A stretch of 64,000 nucleotides of DNA from Liquidambar formosana (lineage: Eukaryota; Streptophyta; Magnoliopsida; Saxifragales; Altingiaceae), in the NCBI GenBank assembly GCA_039720395.1, contig CM077824.1, positions 18,561,046 to 18,625,045 on the forward strand, read 5' to 3'. Numbering within the stretch: position 1 is the first letter of the stretch; each line of letters begins with the position of its first letter. Made by a program: the position numbers and the translations under genes. Positions 1 to 10,300 of the stretch are shown here, piece after piece. Under the pieces are notes generated by a model, which was not told the DNA's origin, did no database searches, and saw only the letters and a list, made by a program, of their open reading frames with translations.

Positions 1-534
1 CAGGGAATCAAGCCCATTTCTTGCATCATCAATGGACGAGGAACGGGCCTACTCTCCCCTCACCTGTTCGGAATGCAACGTGACATGGCATCCATGGTCC
101 ATGGAGAATGAGTTTTTAACCCCCAAAAATAATGTTATATGTATATCGCATAGAAATTCTTTCTCACACAATCAACTTTGGATTTAAGTTCTACTGGTTT
201 AGAAATTATCACCCTCGATATCTAATATTTTTTGCATGATGCATACCAACTTTGGAGCCAACTCGCACACACACTCACACATGTACAGTCAAAATTAAGA
301 TTTCTGCAAACTCTACACTTCTATTAAGATGAGACATGTCATTAAAGCCAAAGGCCATTGATGCATTTGAATATACTAAAACTATATCACTAGTTGGTTT
401 TGATATTAAATACTTAATTAACCAAAGAACAAACAGGGGTGTAGCTAAAGAATTACCACTTATCAAATGTCAATAGGAGGAGTCTAAGAGAGTCAAGTAG
501 TCAACCAACAACCCTTGTAAAATGATAATATTTA
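1..534. other. Intergenic, no gene seen
   Basis: AT-rich sequence with short open frames only and no recognisable protein motif, RNA gene or terminal repeat. Confidence 0.6.
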
Positions 535-690
535 GGGAAAATGACATTGACGAGGTTTGATAAAATGACACTAGCCTCTCTTGACATTTAAAAAATTATA
601 TTGACCTCCCTTGAGATTTAATAAATTTAACACTCACCCGCTCTATCTATTAACCGTTTGTCTGACTAACGGAAATAGATAATGTCATAC
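535..690. repeat. Lone end of a Mutator-like element (candidate)
   Basis: Starts GGGAAAATGACATTGACGAG and continues with repeated 'one line of single-nucleotide-rich spacer plus Y-rich block' sequence ending near an AACCGTT...AACGG pair. This closely follows the layout of the two complete Mutator-like elements in this window, which also start with GGG and have the same style of terminal repeat. I found no matching second end, so it is either a truncated relic or chance similarity. Confidence 0.35.
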
Positions 691-1385
691 ATAAAACCCA
701 CAAAAATGCCAATATTACCCTTGATTAAGGAATGATGCATGAAATAACTAAATTAATTCTAGAATCTTATTTAAAGACAAAATTATCCCAATATAGATGT
801 TAAAGTTCATTTTGCACCTATATACACATTTATTTATTATTTATTTGTTTTGCTACATCAAAGAGGGAGTCAAAGCCCAAACAAATAAGAGGGGGGGGGG
901 GGAACTAGTTGAAAAGCAATTATTCTACTTCGACTCAACTTAAACCAATGGCTTTTGATTCTTTAAAATACTTTAAACCAAGATCAAATCTAAGAAACGG
1001 AAAAAAAAAATGTATATATATATATATAAGCAACTTAGGTTTTATTTAAACTATAGGTGATTTGGACATTTTATATGCTTCTTAATAGAAAAAGTAATAG
1101 AAGGGAGGTTTGACATTATTAATTAATGGCATATCAAATACTCGGAGTATCTTGTTTTACCTAACCCTATCCTTAGTCACATATAAAAAAGGTTCCACCT
1201 TATCATCTAAAAGTATGGTCTCAACACCCAACACCCAACAATATTACTTTAGCCTTTAAAGTCTCTCTCAGCCATTTTGCGTGTGCAACTCATATGATCA
1301 CTTTTTGTAATTGAAGCTGACAAAAGGGGTAAGTTGTTGTGTTGTGCACCCATAATCGAAGAGGCCAAAGTATTTATTTACAAAA
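691..1385. other. Intergenic, simple repeats only
   Basis: No gene seen. Contains a poly-G run near 890-902 and a TA run near 1012-1028. Confidence 0.5.
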
Positions 1386-1501
1386 ATCGAACAAGGGTGT
1401 AAGGTTTTGAAGAATAGGGGTATAAGTTATCGAGCACCCAAAGATCGAATAGGGGTGTAAGGATTTGAAGAATAAGGGTATAAGTTGTCAAGCACCCCAT
1501 A
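1386..1501. repeat. 58-bp tandem duplication
   Basis: Two adjacent copies of a unit beginning ATCGAA, each carrying 'GGGTGTAAGG', 'TGAAGAATA' and 'TATAAGTT'. The starts at 1386 and 1444 give a period of 58 bp. A partial third copy of the 'TATAAGTTGTCGAGCA' part recurs near 1678. The origin is unknown. Confidence 0.75.
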
Positions 1502-2740
1502 GTTTAGAAGGTAAAGTATAATTTGTCATTTCTTTAATCAAAATGTTGCGCTTTGTTTGTATAAGCAATTAGATAATTTTGACTTTTCACCAATTCCATC
1601 AAGGGAAGGAAAAGGAAAAAAAAGAAAAAACACTCTCCTCCTGTAGTTGAGGGGATAAGTATTTGATTTTAAAGGAGTATAAGTTGTCGAGCATCTTATA
1701 TATACTAGTTGGTGCACACGTGTATTGCACGTGATTCCATTTTAGTTATATGCTCATGAAAAATAAGTAAATTGTACATTACAGTATATATATATTACTT
1801 GGCTCAACTTTAATGGGAAAAAATAGATAATAAAAAGTGCTTCTTTTTTATTTTTATTTTTATTCTTTTGTTGAAGAGAACCTCTTATATTCTATTAAAT
1901 AATTGGTTGTATGAAATTGATCCAAACTAAATCCTAAGCCATAAGTTGGTATACAATTATTAAGCTTAAGTTGCCTATCAAAGCATTTAATTAACTTGTA
2001 TTAATTTTTTTTTACCTTTTTTTTTATTTTTATTTTTATGCTAGCGTGGAGTTAATGGAAGTTTTTGTTTTTATTAGAGTAATTCAAACTTGATTTCATG
2101 ATTACTCTCTTCCAAATTTTTGTCAACGACATAGCAAAGTATCATATACCATTACTCAATTGGTAATGTTGATGGCCAATTTTTTTTTTTTTTTTTCATG
2201 GCCTCATTCTAGATAATGAATTAGTATTCTCAACATTGTTCTAAAACTTCAAAAATGAAATGACAGTAGCTTTCAATAGATGTTTAAGTTTTATTGAAGT
2301 TTGATCTACGTTTTTAAAAACCTATCACATAACAAGTGTTCTCCATTGATCTATTCTATGTGAAAAAGCAATTCAAGAGAAATTGTAGTATAGTAAGCCC
2401 AATAACCTTTTTTAAACCCTATTTGCTCCCGCATTGATACACCGCATAGCTCACCCATATCATTCATGTCTTTAAGAATCCACATCCTAGTATGATTGAT
2501 TCTCAACCCACCGTTTTCATCCCTATCACAAATCCAATTCAAAGGAATCCAAAGGAAATTATACTGCAATCTCTTAATGCTCTTAGGCTATTATCAATTA
2601 GTTAGAGATGAAGTTATGTAATGAAAGATATCATATTTTGGAAGAATTGTATAATTATAATTAACTATATCTTTCTACAAAAATTGAATTAACCCACATT
2701 ATTATGTTTAGACTTTAGACTCCCATAAAGGACATAATAA
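1502..2740. other. Intergenic, no gene seen
   Basis: AT-rich with homopolymer runs. The short open frames have no family resemblance that I can recognise. Confidence 0.55.
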
Positions 2741-2749
2741 TAATAATAA

Positions 2750-4125
2750 GGGTAAAATACATCTACACCCCCTGTACTTATTGACTATTACACTGACACC
2801 CCCTATAGTTTCTGAAATTACACTACATTCTCTTACTTTGGAAAATAATATACACCTTTCCCCATCCGTCAAACAGTCGTTAGGATCCTCTAACGTTTGT
2901 TGCTGACATCAGCTAAAAATGGGTTGAAAATACCCATTTTAACCTTCTTAAAGCCAAAACGCAACGTTTCGCCCAAACCCAGAATTGGGTTTCGAAGCCA
3001 AAACGTAGCGTTTCTCCCCATCCCAAACCCCTACCGGAAAAATGCTGCGTTTGGGTGAAGCAGATCCACCTCCCCTCTCTTCTCTCCACTCTCTCTCCTC
3101 TCGCCTCTACTCCTCTCCATCCCCCTCGCTCTCTTGTTGGAGAAACCAACGCCCGTTTTCTTCTTCTTCTCCGACGATACCCCGAAACCTCCAAAAGCTT
3201 CGACGTCACTTACCCCTTGAGGCTTGCACTGCTTCTTCGATGATATCCCAAAACAAAGCTTGAAGAAAAGAGGCATTTCTCGCAAGAAATTTCTTGTGTT
3301 TGGTTTGTAGATCTAACCAGGAGATGAAAAGAAAAAGCAAAAGAAAAAAAAAAAAAAAAAAAGGAAGAGAAAAAGAGGGAAGAGGAAGAATATCGCCAGA
3401 AAATCTTTCCAAACCCTCGTGCCTCCCCTTACTACCAGAAGCCTGCCATCGCAACTCCTTCTCCCTCTCGTCATTCTTCCTTCTCCCCTCTATTTTCCTT
3501 TTCTTTTTTTTTCCTCTCCAAACCCTTGTGCCTCCCCCCACCACAAGAATCCCGCCAACGTAGCTCCTTCTCCCCTCTGTTTTCCTCTTCTTTTTTTCTT
3601 TTATTTTTTTTATTTTTTATTCTCTCCAAACTATCATGCCTCCCCCCACCGCCAGTGCCTCCCCATCGCAGTGCCTCTCACTCGTCGCCAGGCAACCTGT
3701 CACCGCCGTAGCAAATCCCCACCACCAGCAAACCCCCTTTTTCGCTCCATAACCCTTTCGTTTCCCTCCGATCCGACGCCGTTTTCGCCATTTCCGCCTC
3801 CATCGACCCCTGTTCTTCTTCTTTCTTCCTCACCGTTGACGCACTCCCTCTCATCAGCGACCCCTGTTCTTCTTCTTCTTCCTCTTTCCTCGTCTTTGTT
3901 TCTTTGTTTCTATTTTTTCTTTTCTTGTTCTTTGCAGACTAACTCCCCATTATGTCCCTAGCAAAACGACGCTGTTTTAAAGGAAGGGCAACTTGGTCAT
4001 TTTATACTTCCATTAACTCCGCCAATTCAACCGTTCTGACAAAGGAGGCCAGTGTAATTTCAGAAATTATAAGGGGTGTCAGTGTATTAGTCAGTAAATA
4101 GAAGGGGTGTAGATATATTTTACCC
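2750..4125. mobile_element. Non-autonomous Mutator-like element (MULE)
   Basis: A 1376-bp element bounded by long terminal inverted repeats of about 80 bp. The left end starts GGGTAAAATACATCTACACC and the right end is its near-complement. It is flanked by a perfect 9-bp direct repeat TAATAATAA at 2741-2749 and 4126-4134, the size expected for Mutator-like insertion, although the target is itself a TAA microsatellite, so the repeat alone is weak evidence. No transposase is visible. The interior is GC- and pyrimidine-rich, unlike its surroundings, and its open frames (3042-3263, 3419-3961) are low-complexity. Confidence 0.8.
3409..3735. repeat. About 108-bp pyrimidine-rich tandem repeat inside the MULE
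   Basis: The phrase 'CCAAAC..T.GTGCCTCCCC' recurs at about 3409, 3518 and 3626, each followed by a CT-rich tail. This gives three diverged units of roughly 108-109 bp. The open frames crossing it are side effects of the repeat. Confidence 0.6.
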
Positions 4126-4545
4126 TAATAATAATAACAATAATAATAATAATAATAATAATACCTTAATTGTGATTTATAAGTAGTATCAACAGTTTTG
4201 CATTATTTTTCAATGATTTTCTGCTAATTAAATTAGTAGAAGGTAATGAAAAGTTACCTTAGCTGTGAATTGATGAAATTGAAAATATTTATAAAGCAGA
4301 AAATTACTAAATAAAATTTAGATGTTCATCTGATTCATTTGATATATATTATATTCACCAAAGATGGCAAGGAGATAAACAATATACAGATATTGTCTTC
4401 AAATAAAATATTTTGCCCCTTTATGATAAAGAACCCCAGATTTAAGAAGAACAACACCTAGAAGCAATCACCCAACAACTTAAAACAAAATCAACATGCA
4501 TTTATAATTAGTCCATTCAGAAGATAAAAAGCCATAACATGAATG
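4126..4545. other. Intergenic spacer with a TAA microsatellite
   Basis: An imperfect (TAA)n run at about 4126-4163, then AT-rich sequence with no gene seen. Confidence 0.6.
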
Positions 4546-4550
4546 GGTAT

Positions 4551-5888
4551 TGTTGGCCCTAAGGTTTTTCAACCATAAGCCTTTCCGAGATTTTGATGAT
4601 AACAAAAGATTGGTGAGATATCTAAATGATTTAAATTGTCAAGTATTAATCAAAGTTATGTATTTCAATCCATTTCAAGCATACATGAAGCAATATGGGT
4701 CATATGCACATTAAAATGAAACCCATAGCATTCACTAAGACAAAGAAGTAAGGGAATACATACTCAAACTTCATCTTGCACAAAGGACAAGGGATCATAA
4801 GCACAATCAACAATCACCAATCATCAAGCACTCAAGACCATAAGAGCATCTACATTGAAGACATTTATACTTTTAAGTTGAGTTTTAGGATATAATTGTT
4901 CATGGTTGCTCAATAATCGTTTTATTGACCTAGGTGGACATTAGGACCTTCAAACCAATTGATTTTACCATTTGCATAAGGCCTAAGTTAATGTTGATGG
5001 ACTTAAGTAAATAAATTTATTTGAAAATCACACTTTAGAGCTTACTGTTTATTTCAATCGACTCATTAGAGGTTTCAGTCTACTCATTTGAGATTCAATT
5101 GACTCAAAGTTGAAATCAGTCAACTGAATTGTCCAGAGAGCAAGGGCTTAAGCTAGAACTGATTCAGTCGATTGAATTGGCAAATTAGTTGACTGAATTG
5201 ATGATTCAATCGACTGAATTTGCCAATCAACTAATTTGCGATCTCAGACTTCTAACGGCTAGTTTTTGAAAGGCTGTTGGTTCATTTAATGCCACTAAAC
5301 GGCTCTTTTCCAGTATTTATTATTTCAAACAATCATATTATTTAAAATGCCTATTTAAACAATGATTTAAATGTATTTATGATTACCAATACAAGAGCAT
5401 TCATTGTTATTCATCTTCTATCCCTAATTTCATCAAGAGCATTTATTGAGCTATCATTAGAAGTGAGCTAAGCTTTCATTACTGTGTAATTCACTTTTGA
5501 AGAGAGTCTCTTTGTACACAAATCTCATTTTTTACAATCTTGTAATCAAAAGTTGGTGATAACCCTAAGTTTGGCACTTGGAAAGTTTTGTTGAGCAAGT
5601 GTTAGGTGAAAACACTTGACTTGTAATGGTTTGCTGCTCCACCTTGAAGGAGAGTGATAGTGGATTTGAATCCTCAGGTAGAGCTCTTGAGGCGAGGACG
5701 TAAGCGGGAAGTCGAATCTTGTTAAATTGTTGTTTGCAATCTTTCTATCCCTTAAACTCTTTATATTACAGTTGATTTATATCGCTGTGATATATTGTAT
5801 GTTAAATAATTTTGAGATTGCATAATATTCCATTGTTAGCTTATAACCCTATTCACTCCCCCTCTAAGGTTGTTTTTTAGGGACAACA
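4551..5888 (+). mobile_element. Solo LTR of a Copia-type retrotransposon
   Basis: A 1338-bp block starting TGTTGGCCCTAAGG and ending GGGACAACA, so it has the TG...CA termini of an LTR. A perfect 5-bp target-site duplication GGTAT lies at 4546-4550 and 5889-5893. The 3' part contains 'CCCTATTCACTCCCCCTCTA', an end shared with the second solo LTR at 49515-50769. No internal coding region remains, which fits LTR-LTR recombination. The strand is inferred from the position of the conserved 3' end. The family name (SIRE-like Copia) is inferred from that end motif. Confidence 0.88.
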
Positions 5889-6267
5889 GGTATAATAATG
5901 ATACCTCTTATTGAGGAATTTTGAATATCTAAGAAAAAATCAGAGAGAAATTGAGCATATAAAGATCTAGAATATAGAAAATATATAAAAAAAAAAAATT
6001 ATACTTTAATGCGAGTTTGAATCTCCAATTGAAAATAAGAGATAAATGAACATACAATCTATAAGGCCAACAAAGAGACGTATGAAGAGGGAGAGATGTA
6101 ATACGTATAAATGAATGGGTAGAAGAGAGAAACGTATGAAGAGAGAGACGTAATATACAGTTGCAGTGTTATATATGTTAGGGTTTGGGGTATACTTTGA
6201 TTTCCTATTTATGTGTTTTATTCCTATTTCCTATCAATGTATCGTGTAGAAGGGTAGTTATGTATTT

Positions 6268-6487
6268 TTTTTTTTTTTTTTTATAACGGTGGAACCATCT
6301 CACAGCAAAACCCTTTGGACCTACCTATGGAACCTAAACCCTGGGGAGACTAGCGCAACAACCCACCGCCACGACCCCTCACTTAAATCTTAGGTTTTCC
6401 TAGCGGGGAATCGAATCCGAGACCATGCACCTAACCACACAATCACGAGTTCACCCTTACCAACTGGGCTACCCAAGGGTGGGGTAA
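6268..6487 (-). mobile_element. tRNA-derived SINE
   Basis: Read on the - strand it has a box A-like GGGTAGCCCAGTTGGTAAGG, a box B-like GGATTCGATTCCC, and a terminal A-run seen on + as poly-T at 6264-6282. A perfect 15-bp target-site duplication GGTAGTTATGTATTT flanks it at 6253-6267 and 6488-6502. It sits about 730 bp upstream of the methyltransferase start codon. Confidence 0.88.
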
Positions 6488-6562
6488 GGTAGTTATGTAT
6501 TTAAAATTTAAAATAAAAAGATGTTGATCAATCAAAAGTCTTTCTAAGATTCAGCTTTTTAT

Positions 6563-6599
<37 letters not shown>
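6563..6599. repeat. (TA)n microsatellite
   Basis: A long uninterrupted TA dinucleotide run. Confidence 0.9.
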
Positions 6600-6600
<1 letters not shown>

Positions 6601-7038
6601 CTTAATTAACTTTATTTTCAGCCTTTTCTAATATCAACAAATAAGTATCAATATATTTTTATAAGTTTGAACCTAATATCATTTACTTAATAAGTGAAAC
6701 AAATACTATTAAACCATCATGTTATTGACAAGAACTATTATAATTCAGTTGGGGCAAAGTGTATTTGGCTTAAATCATTTACATAATAAGTGAAACAAAT
6801 ACTATTAAACTGTAATGTCATTGATGAGAACTATTATAAATTTATAATTGAATTGGGGCAAAGTGTATTCTCCTTAAAAAAAAAAAAAATAAATAAATAA
6901 AATAAATCCGAATGTCCTTGGCAAAATGCTAGCCAGTTTTTATGTTTTGCAAACAGACCCTGTCGCCCTTTTCCTGCCTAAGTGGAGTTATTGGTACACA
7001 GAACATTTACGTATATGATCCAACAATCTATTACAAAG
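6600..7038 (+). promoter_or_regulatory. Probable 5' flank of the NSUN6-like gene
   Basis: The 440 bp before the first upstream AUG. It includes an internal repeat of 'TAATAAGTGAAACAAATACTATTAAAC' type sequence (about 6690 and 6785), so part is a small direct duplication. I cannot assign a TATA box or start site. The role is inferred from position only. Confidence 0.4.
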
Positions 7039-7059
7039 ATGGTTCCTCTCTTTGAATGA
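7039..7059 (+). CDS. Short upstream ORF (6 codons) in the 5' leader
   Basis: ATG at 7039 reads MVPLFE and stops at TGA 7057-7059. That stop overlaps a second ATG at 7056 (sequence ATGA), which opens a frame continuous with the methyltransferase coding region. If transcription starts upstream of 7039, this would be a classic minimal uORF with a chance for reinitiation. Whether the leader extends this far is not shown. Confidence 0.35.
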   Translation: MVPLFE

Positions 7060-7130
7060 AGAAAGGGAGGGATTTTCTTAAACCCATCCGTAGGGGCCTC
7101 TTCACTCTCCACAACCCAACTCCTCAGGTT

Positions 7131-7172
7131 CTGTGTGTGTGTGTGTGTGTGTTGTGTGTGTGTGTGTGTGTA
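7131..7172. repeat. (TG)n microsatellite in the 5' leader
   Basis: Interrupted TG repeat 40-85 bp before the start codon. It could lie in a short 5' intron (GT at 7128, AG at 7213-7214) or in the mature leader. Confidence 0.85.
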
Positions 7173-7214
7173 TATCTGTATGTATATTGTCTGATGTACT
7201 TGACAATGTCACAG

Positions 7215-7333
7215 ATGGATTTATCAGAGCGTTACCGCTACAAACCTATCTTGCGTTGGAACCCTCAGGTCGAAGAGTACTTCATCAAAGCATATGGGGC
7301 TGACCATTTCTCTCGCATCTCCAAAGCCCTAAC
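7215..7333 (+). CDS. NSUN6: NSUN6-like exon 1 (aa 1-40)
   Basis: Encodes the N-terminal helix region containing '[10 protein letters not shown]' and '[13 protein letters not shown]'. Donor AC|GTACTT splits a Thr codon (phase 2). Confidence 0.9.
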
Positions 7334-10300
7334 GTACTTTCATTTCTCATCTTCACAAACTTTTTCATTTGTCAAGATTTTATTTATTTAAATTCTTCCA
7401 TGAACATTTATGCTCTGTTTGGTTGCTTAGAAAAATGTAGGAAAGGGAACTAATTAGAGTTTTGAGTTTGATAATTTTCATTGTTTAGGACCAAGAGAAC
7501 AAAAGAACTCCACTCAATTGAGCCTAATACTACCATTTCTTTTAGTCGAGGAAACAAGAACCAACATATTAACATGTGAGGTTGCAAACAGTTTGTGATC
7601 GAAAAGCCGTTTCCACTTTGAAAAATTTGGAAAACAGAAAATGGCATTGAAATGCATATGGCGGCGCACTTTCAGATAACGACTACCCTTTCTTTATTTA
7701 TATATCGATGCAGCACATGTTGTAGAGTCTTATTTGGAGTGTCAAGAATGGGAAAAATCCAAAAAGGCACTAGTAGGAATTGAGGGTCTTGAACTCGGAA
7801 TTGCATGGTTGATTCGAATGATGAGATCTTCAAGATTCATAGCTTCACCATAAATTTTGAGAAATATACGATTTGACTAAGTTTCAACCTTTGCATAGGA
7901 TAAACAAGGCGAACACGTAGAAGGGGGAGGGGGGGCTCTGAATATTTCTATTCTGTTTTTTTACCAAAAAGAGCATGCAATGGGCTGATTTAACCTAGAT
8001 CATCTACCCCAAACCTATAACATGCAAAGCGGAAGCATTCAACAAATACATCCATATGTAAACAAGAGATTTATGAGAAAAACCCCTTAAGGGGTAAAAA
8101 CCATGGACTAAACAACCATCCACTATGAAGAATACTTACAAGCCTCCAAGGACAACTTACATAGACTTAGGACACACACCGGTCGACTAGTGTCACACTT
8201 CGTTGTTTGTAATCCCTTAGACGTGGTCCGTAAGTTGTGTGCGGCTTCCGAAGCTCCTCCTTTGGACAAACTCTTTCAAATGATGTTGATGGAGCAAGTA
8301 AATCTCACCAATAACCTTGGGAGGTAGATATATGGGTTTCTAGTTTTCTACACAAATACTAGAAGCAAGGCACCATGGATATAGAGTTGAGGTGTTTTGA
8401 GCTTTTAGAGGGCAAGGGAATACGTATTTTCACCTCTATTGAACTAAGGCCTCTTCTCTCCCTCTCTCTCCCCCCTTTTTTTTTCTCTCCTTCCCTCTAG
8501 CTTGATTGCCCTAAAAGTGGCTTTATGTTCTATTTTTACCTAGGGTTAAAAGGTGGGGAAAACAACATAAAAAGGTGTTTTTCCAGAGTAGATATGCTTT
8601 TGCTGCTCAAGTCACATTCGAACATGGCCCTCTGGCATTGACCGCTGATTGTAACCTGAGAGCAATCAAGGCTCTTGGCCTACTTAGCGTTTGGATGCTA
8701 TGGCCTAACATACGAACGAGACCTTGACTTCCTCAAATGTAAGAGAGGAAAGTCGCAAAAGACTTAAGGCTTGTTAACCCTAATAAGCCACATTAAACAC
8801 AAAATTGCTAACCACCTAAGGTCAAATCCCTAGGCCTCTAGGTCACCATGCCCAATGGCAAGTTGCTCAGGACCACAACTAGAATACCAGATCTTCAAAG
8901 CGTTGTATCGCTTCAAGCTCGAATGACTCAATAAACGGTATGACTCAGTAATTACAACACATTGGTATTTAGCATGGGATTTAGCCTACACACAAGACTC
9001 TACAAGTGTAGGACTTTACAAAATTTTCACTTTTTGGACCAAATTTCTTCATTAAGGGCATCAAAAATACAATTTTGCCATTTTAGGAAAGTTTTATTGT
9101 CAATTTTGACTTTAGCATTGGTTCAATGTTTATTTCAATTTTTCCATTTCAGTAGGTTTTTTGTTCCTTTTGCTTAATTTTGTTTCCTATTAGGACAAAA
9201 TTTAGTTTCATTTTTTTTTTCCTATTGAGACTAAATTTGTTTCGTACAAGAATTATGTTTAGTTTATTATAAATGGGGCTGTTATGAGAAGTTCTATTCA
9301 GTTTTGAGAATTAATAATAGAGGTATTTCACTTTTCCTATTGTTCTAGGCATTCTACATAATCAACTAGACTATAGATGCCCATAGTTGTCTAGTATTTT
9401 CGGTGAGAAAATCAATAGACGTCGTGGAAAGTGTCAATCGGTTAGCTGGATTCATTACACCCTTAGACGCTTGTTGCATCATATGTTTTTTGATTTTTTT
9501 GGATTGATTAGGAGTTTTTTATTTTACTCATTGTTTTTCACTCTTTGGAATCTCAACTGATATCACTGCTCAGAAATATATGATTTGTGTTCTGCATGTT
9601 GCAATAATATGTTCTTATCATTGGTAATATTTACAATTTTAGTCCTTTCTATCACTATTCATAGCCACTCAATCTTGTTAGTTTCTGAAGTCTCAATACT
9701 TTTACTTGTAAGTTGTTTAGTATGGCATCTTTTCCCATCTCATTCGACTCTATGCTTTTGTGTTTTGATTAGGACTCCATCTTGCTACTCTTGTATACGT
9801 GTGAATACACTCAAATCAACAAGTGATGCTGTTATTGAGAAGCTATTGGCAATAATAAAGCAAACAGGGTTTGGAAATGATATTGATGGCATACATTTAA
9901 GGAAAAGTGATGCCTATGCTGATTTTGATATGGGTCAGAAGCAAAAAAGCCTTTCGAAAGAAAGTAAAGTTTACCAGGACGTTGATGGCTGTAGTAAGGC
10001 AGAATTGAGTCCATTTGAAGATGCAAATCACCTCAAGGAAAGCTTACAAAGTGGTCTCATTTCTAAGTGTCGGTTACCTGGGTTAGACTATGTTGTGTTT
10101 GTCAGAGGTTCAGGACCGCACACAATTGAATATGGTTATGCATGTGACAAACCTCCAAAGGAGGTAATTGTGAGTAGGAAATGTGCTGAGGCAGTTCTTC
10201 GAGGTGCTCAGGTAAGCACATTCTTGTAGTATTCATTTAAAGTGCTTTTAAGTCTCTGTTATGTAGTATGAAGAGTCTAGAAATGCTTTTTTTTTTAACT

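Noticed and set aside
2913..3961. Several long overlapping frames on both strands
   Set aside because: They lie in the pyrimidine-rich tandem repeats of a MULE and encode low-complexity Ser/Phe/Pro/Arg runs.
6350..6480. tRNA gene on the - strand
   Set aside because: Box A and box B are present, but the element continues beyond a tRNA, ends in an A-run and has a target-site duplication, so it is a SINE.
7056..7214. N-terminal extension of the methyltransferase as the main start
   Set aside because: The extension contains a Cys-Val run from the TG microsatellite and is not expected in the family. It is kept only as a finding.
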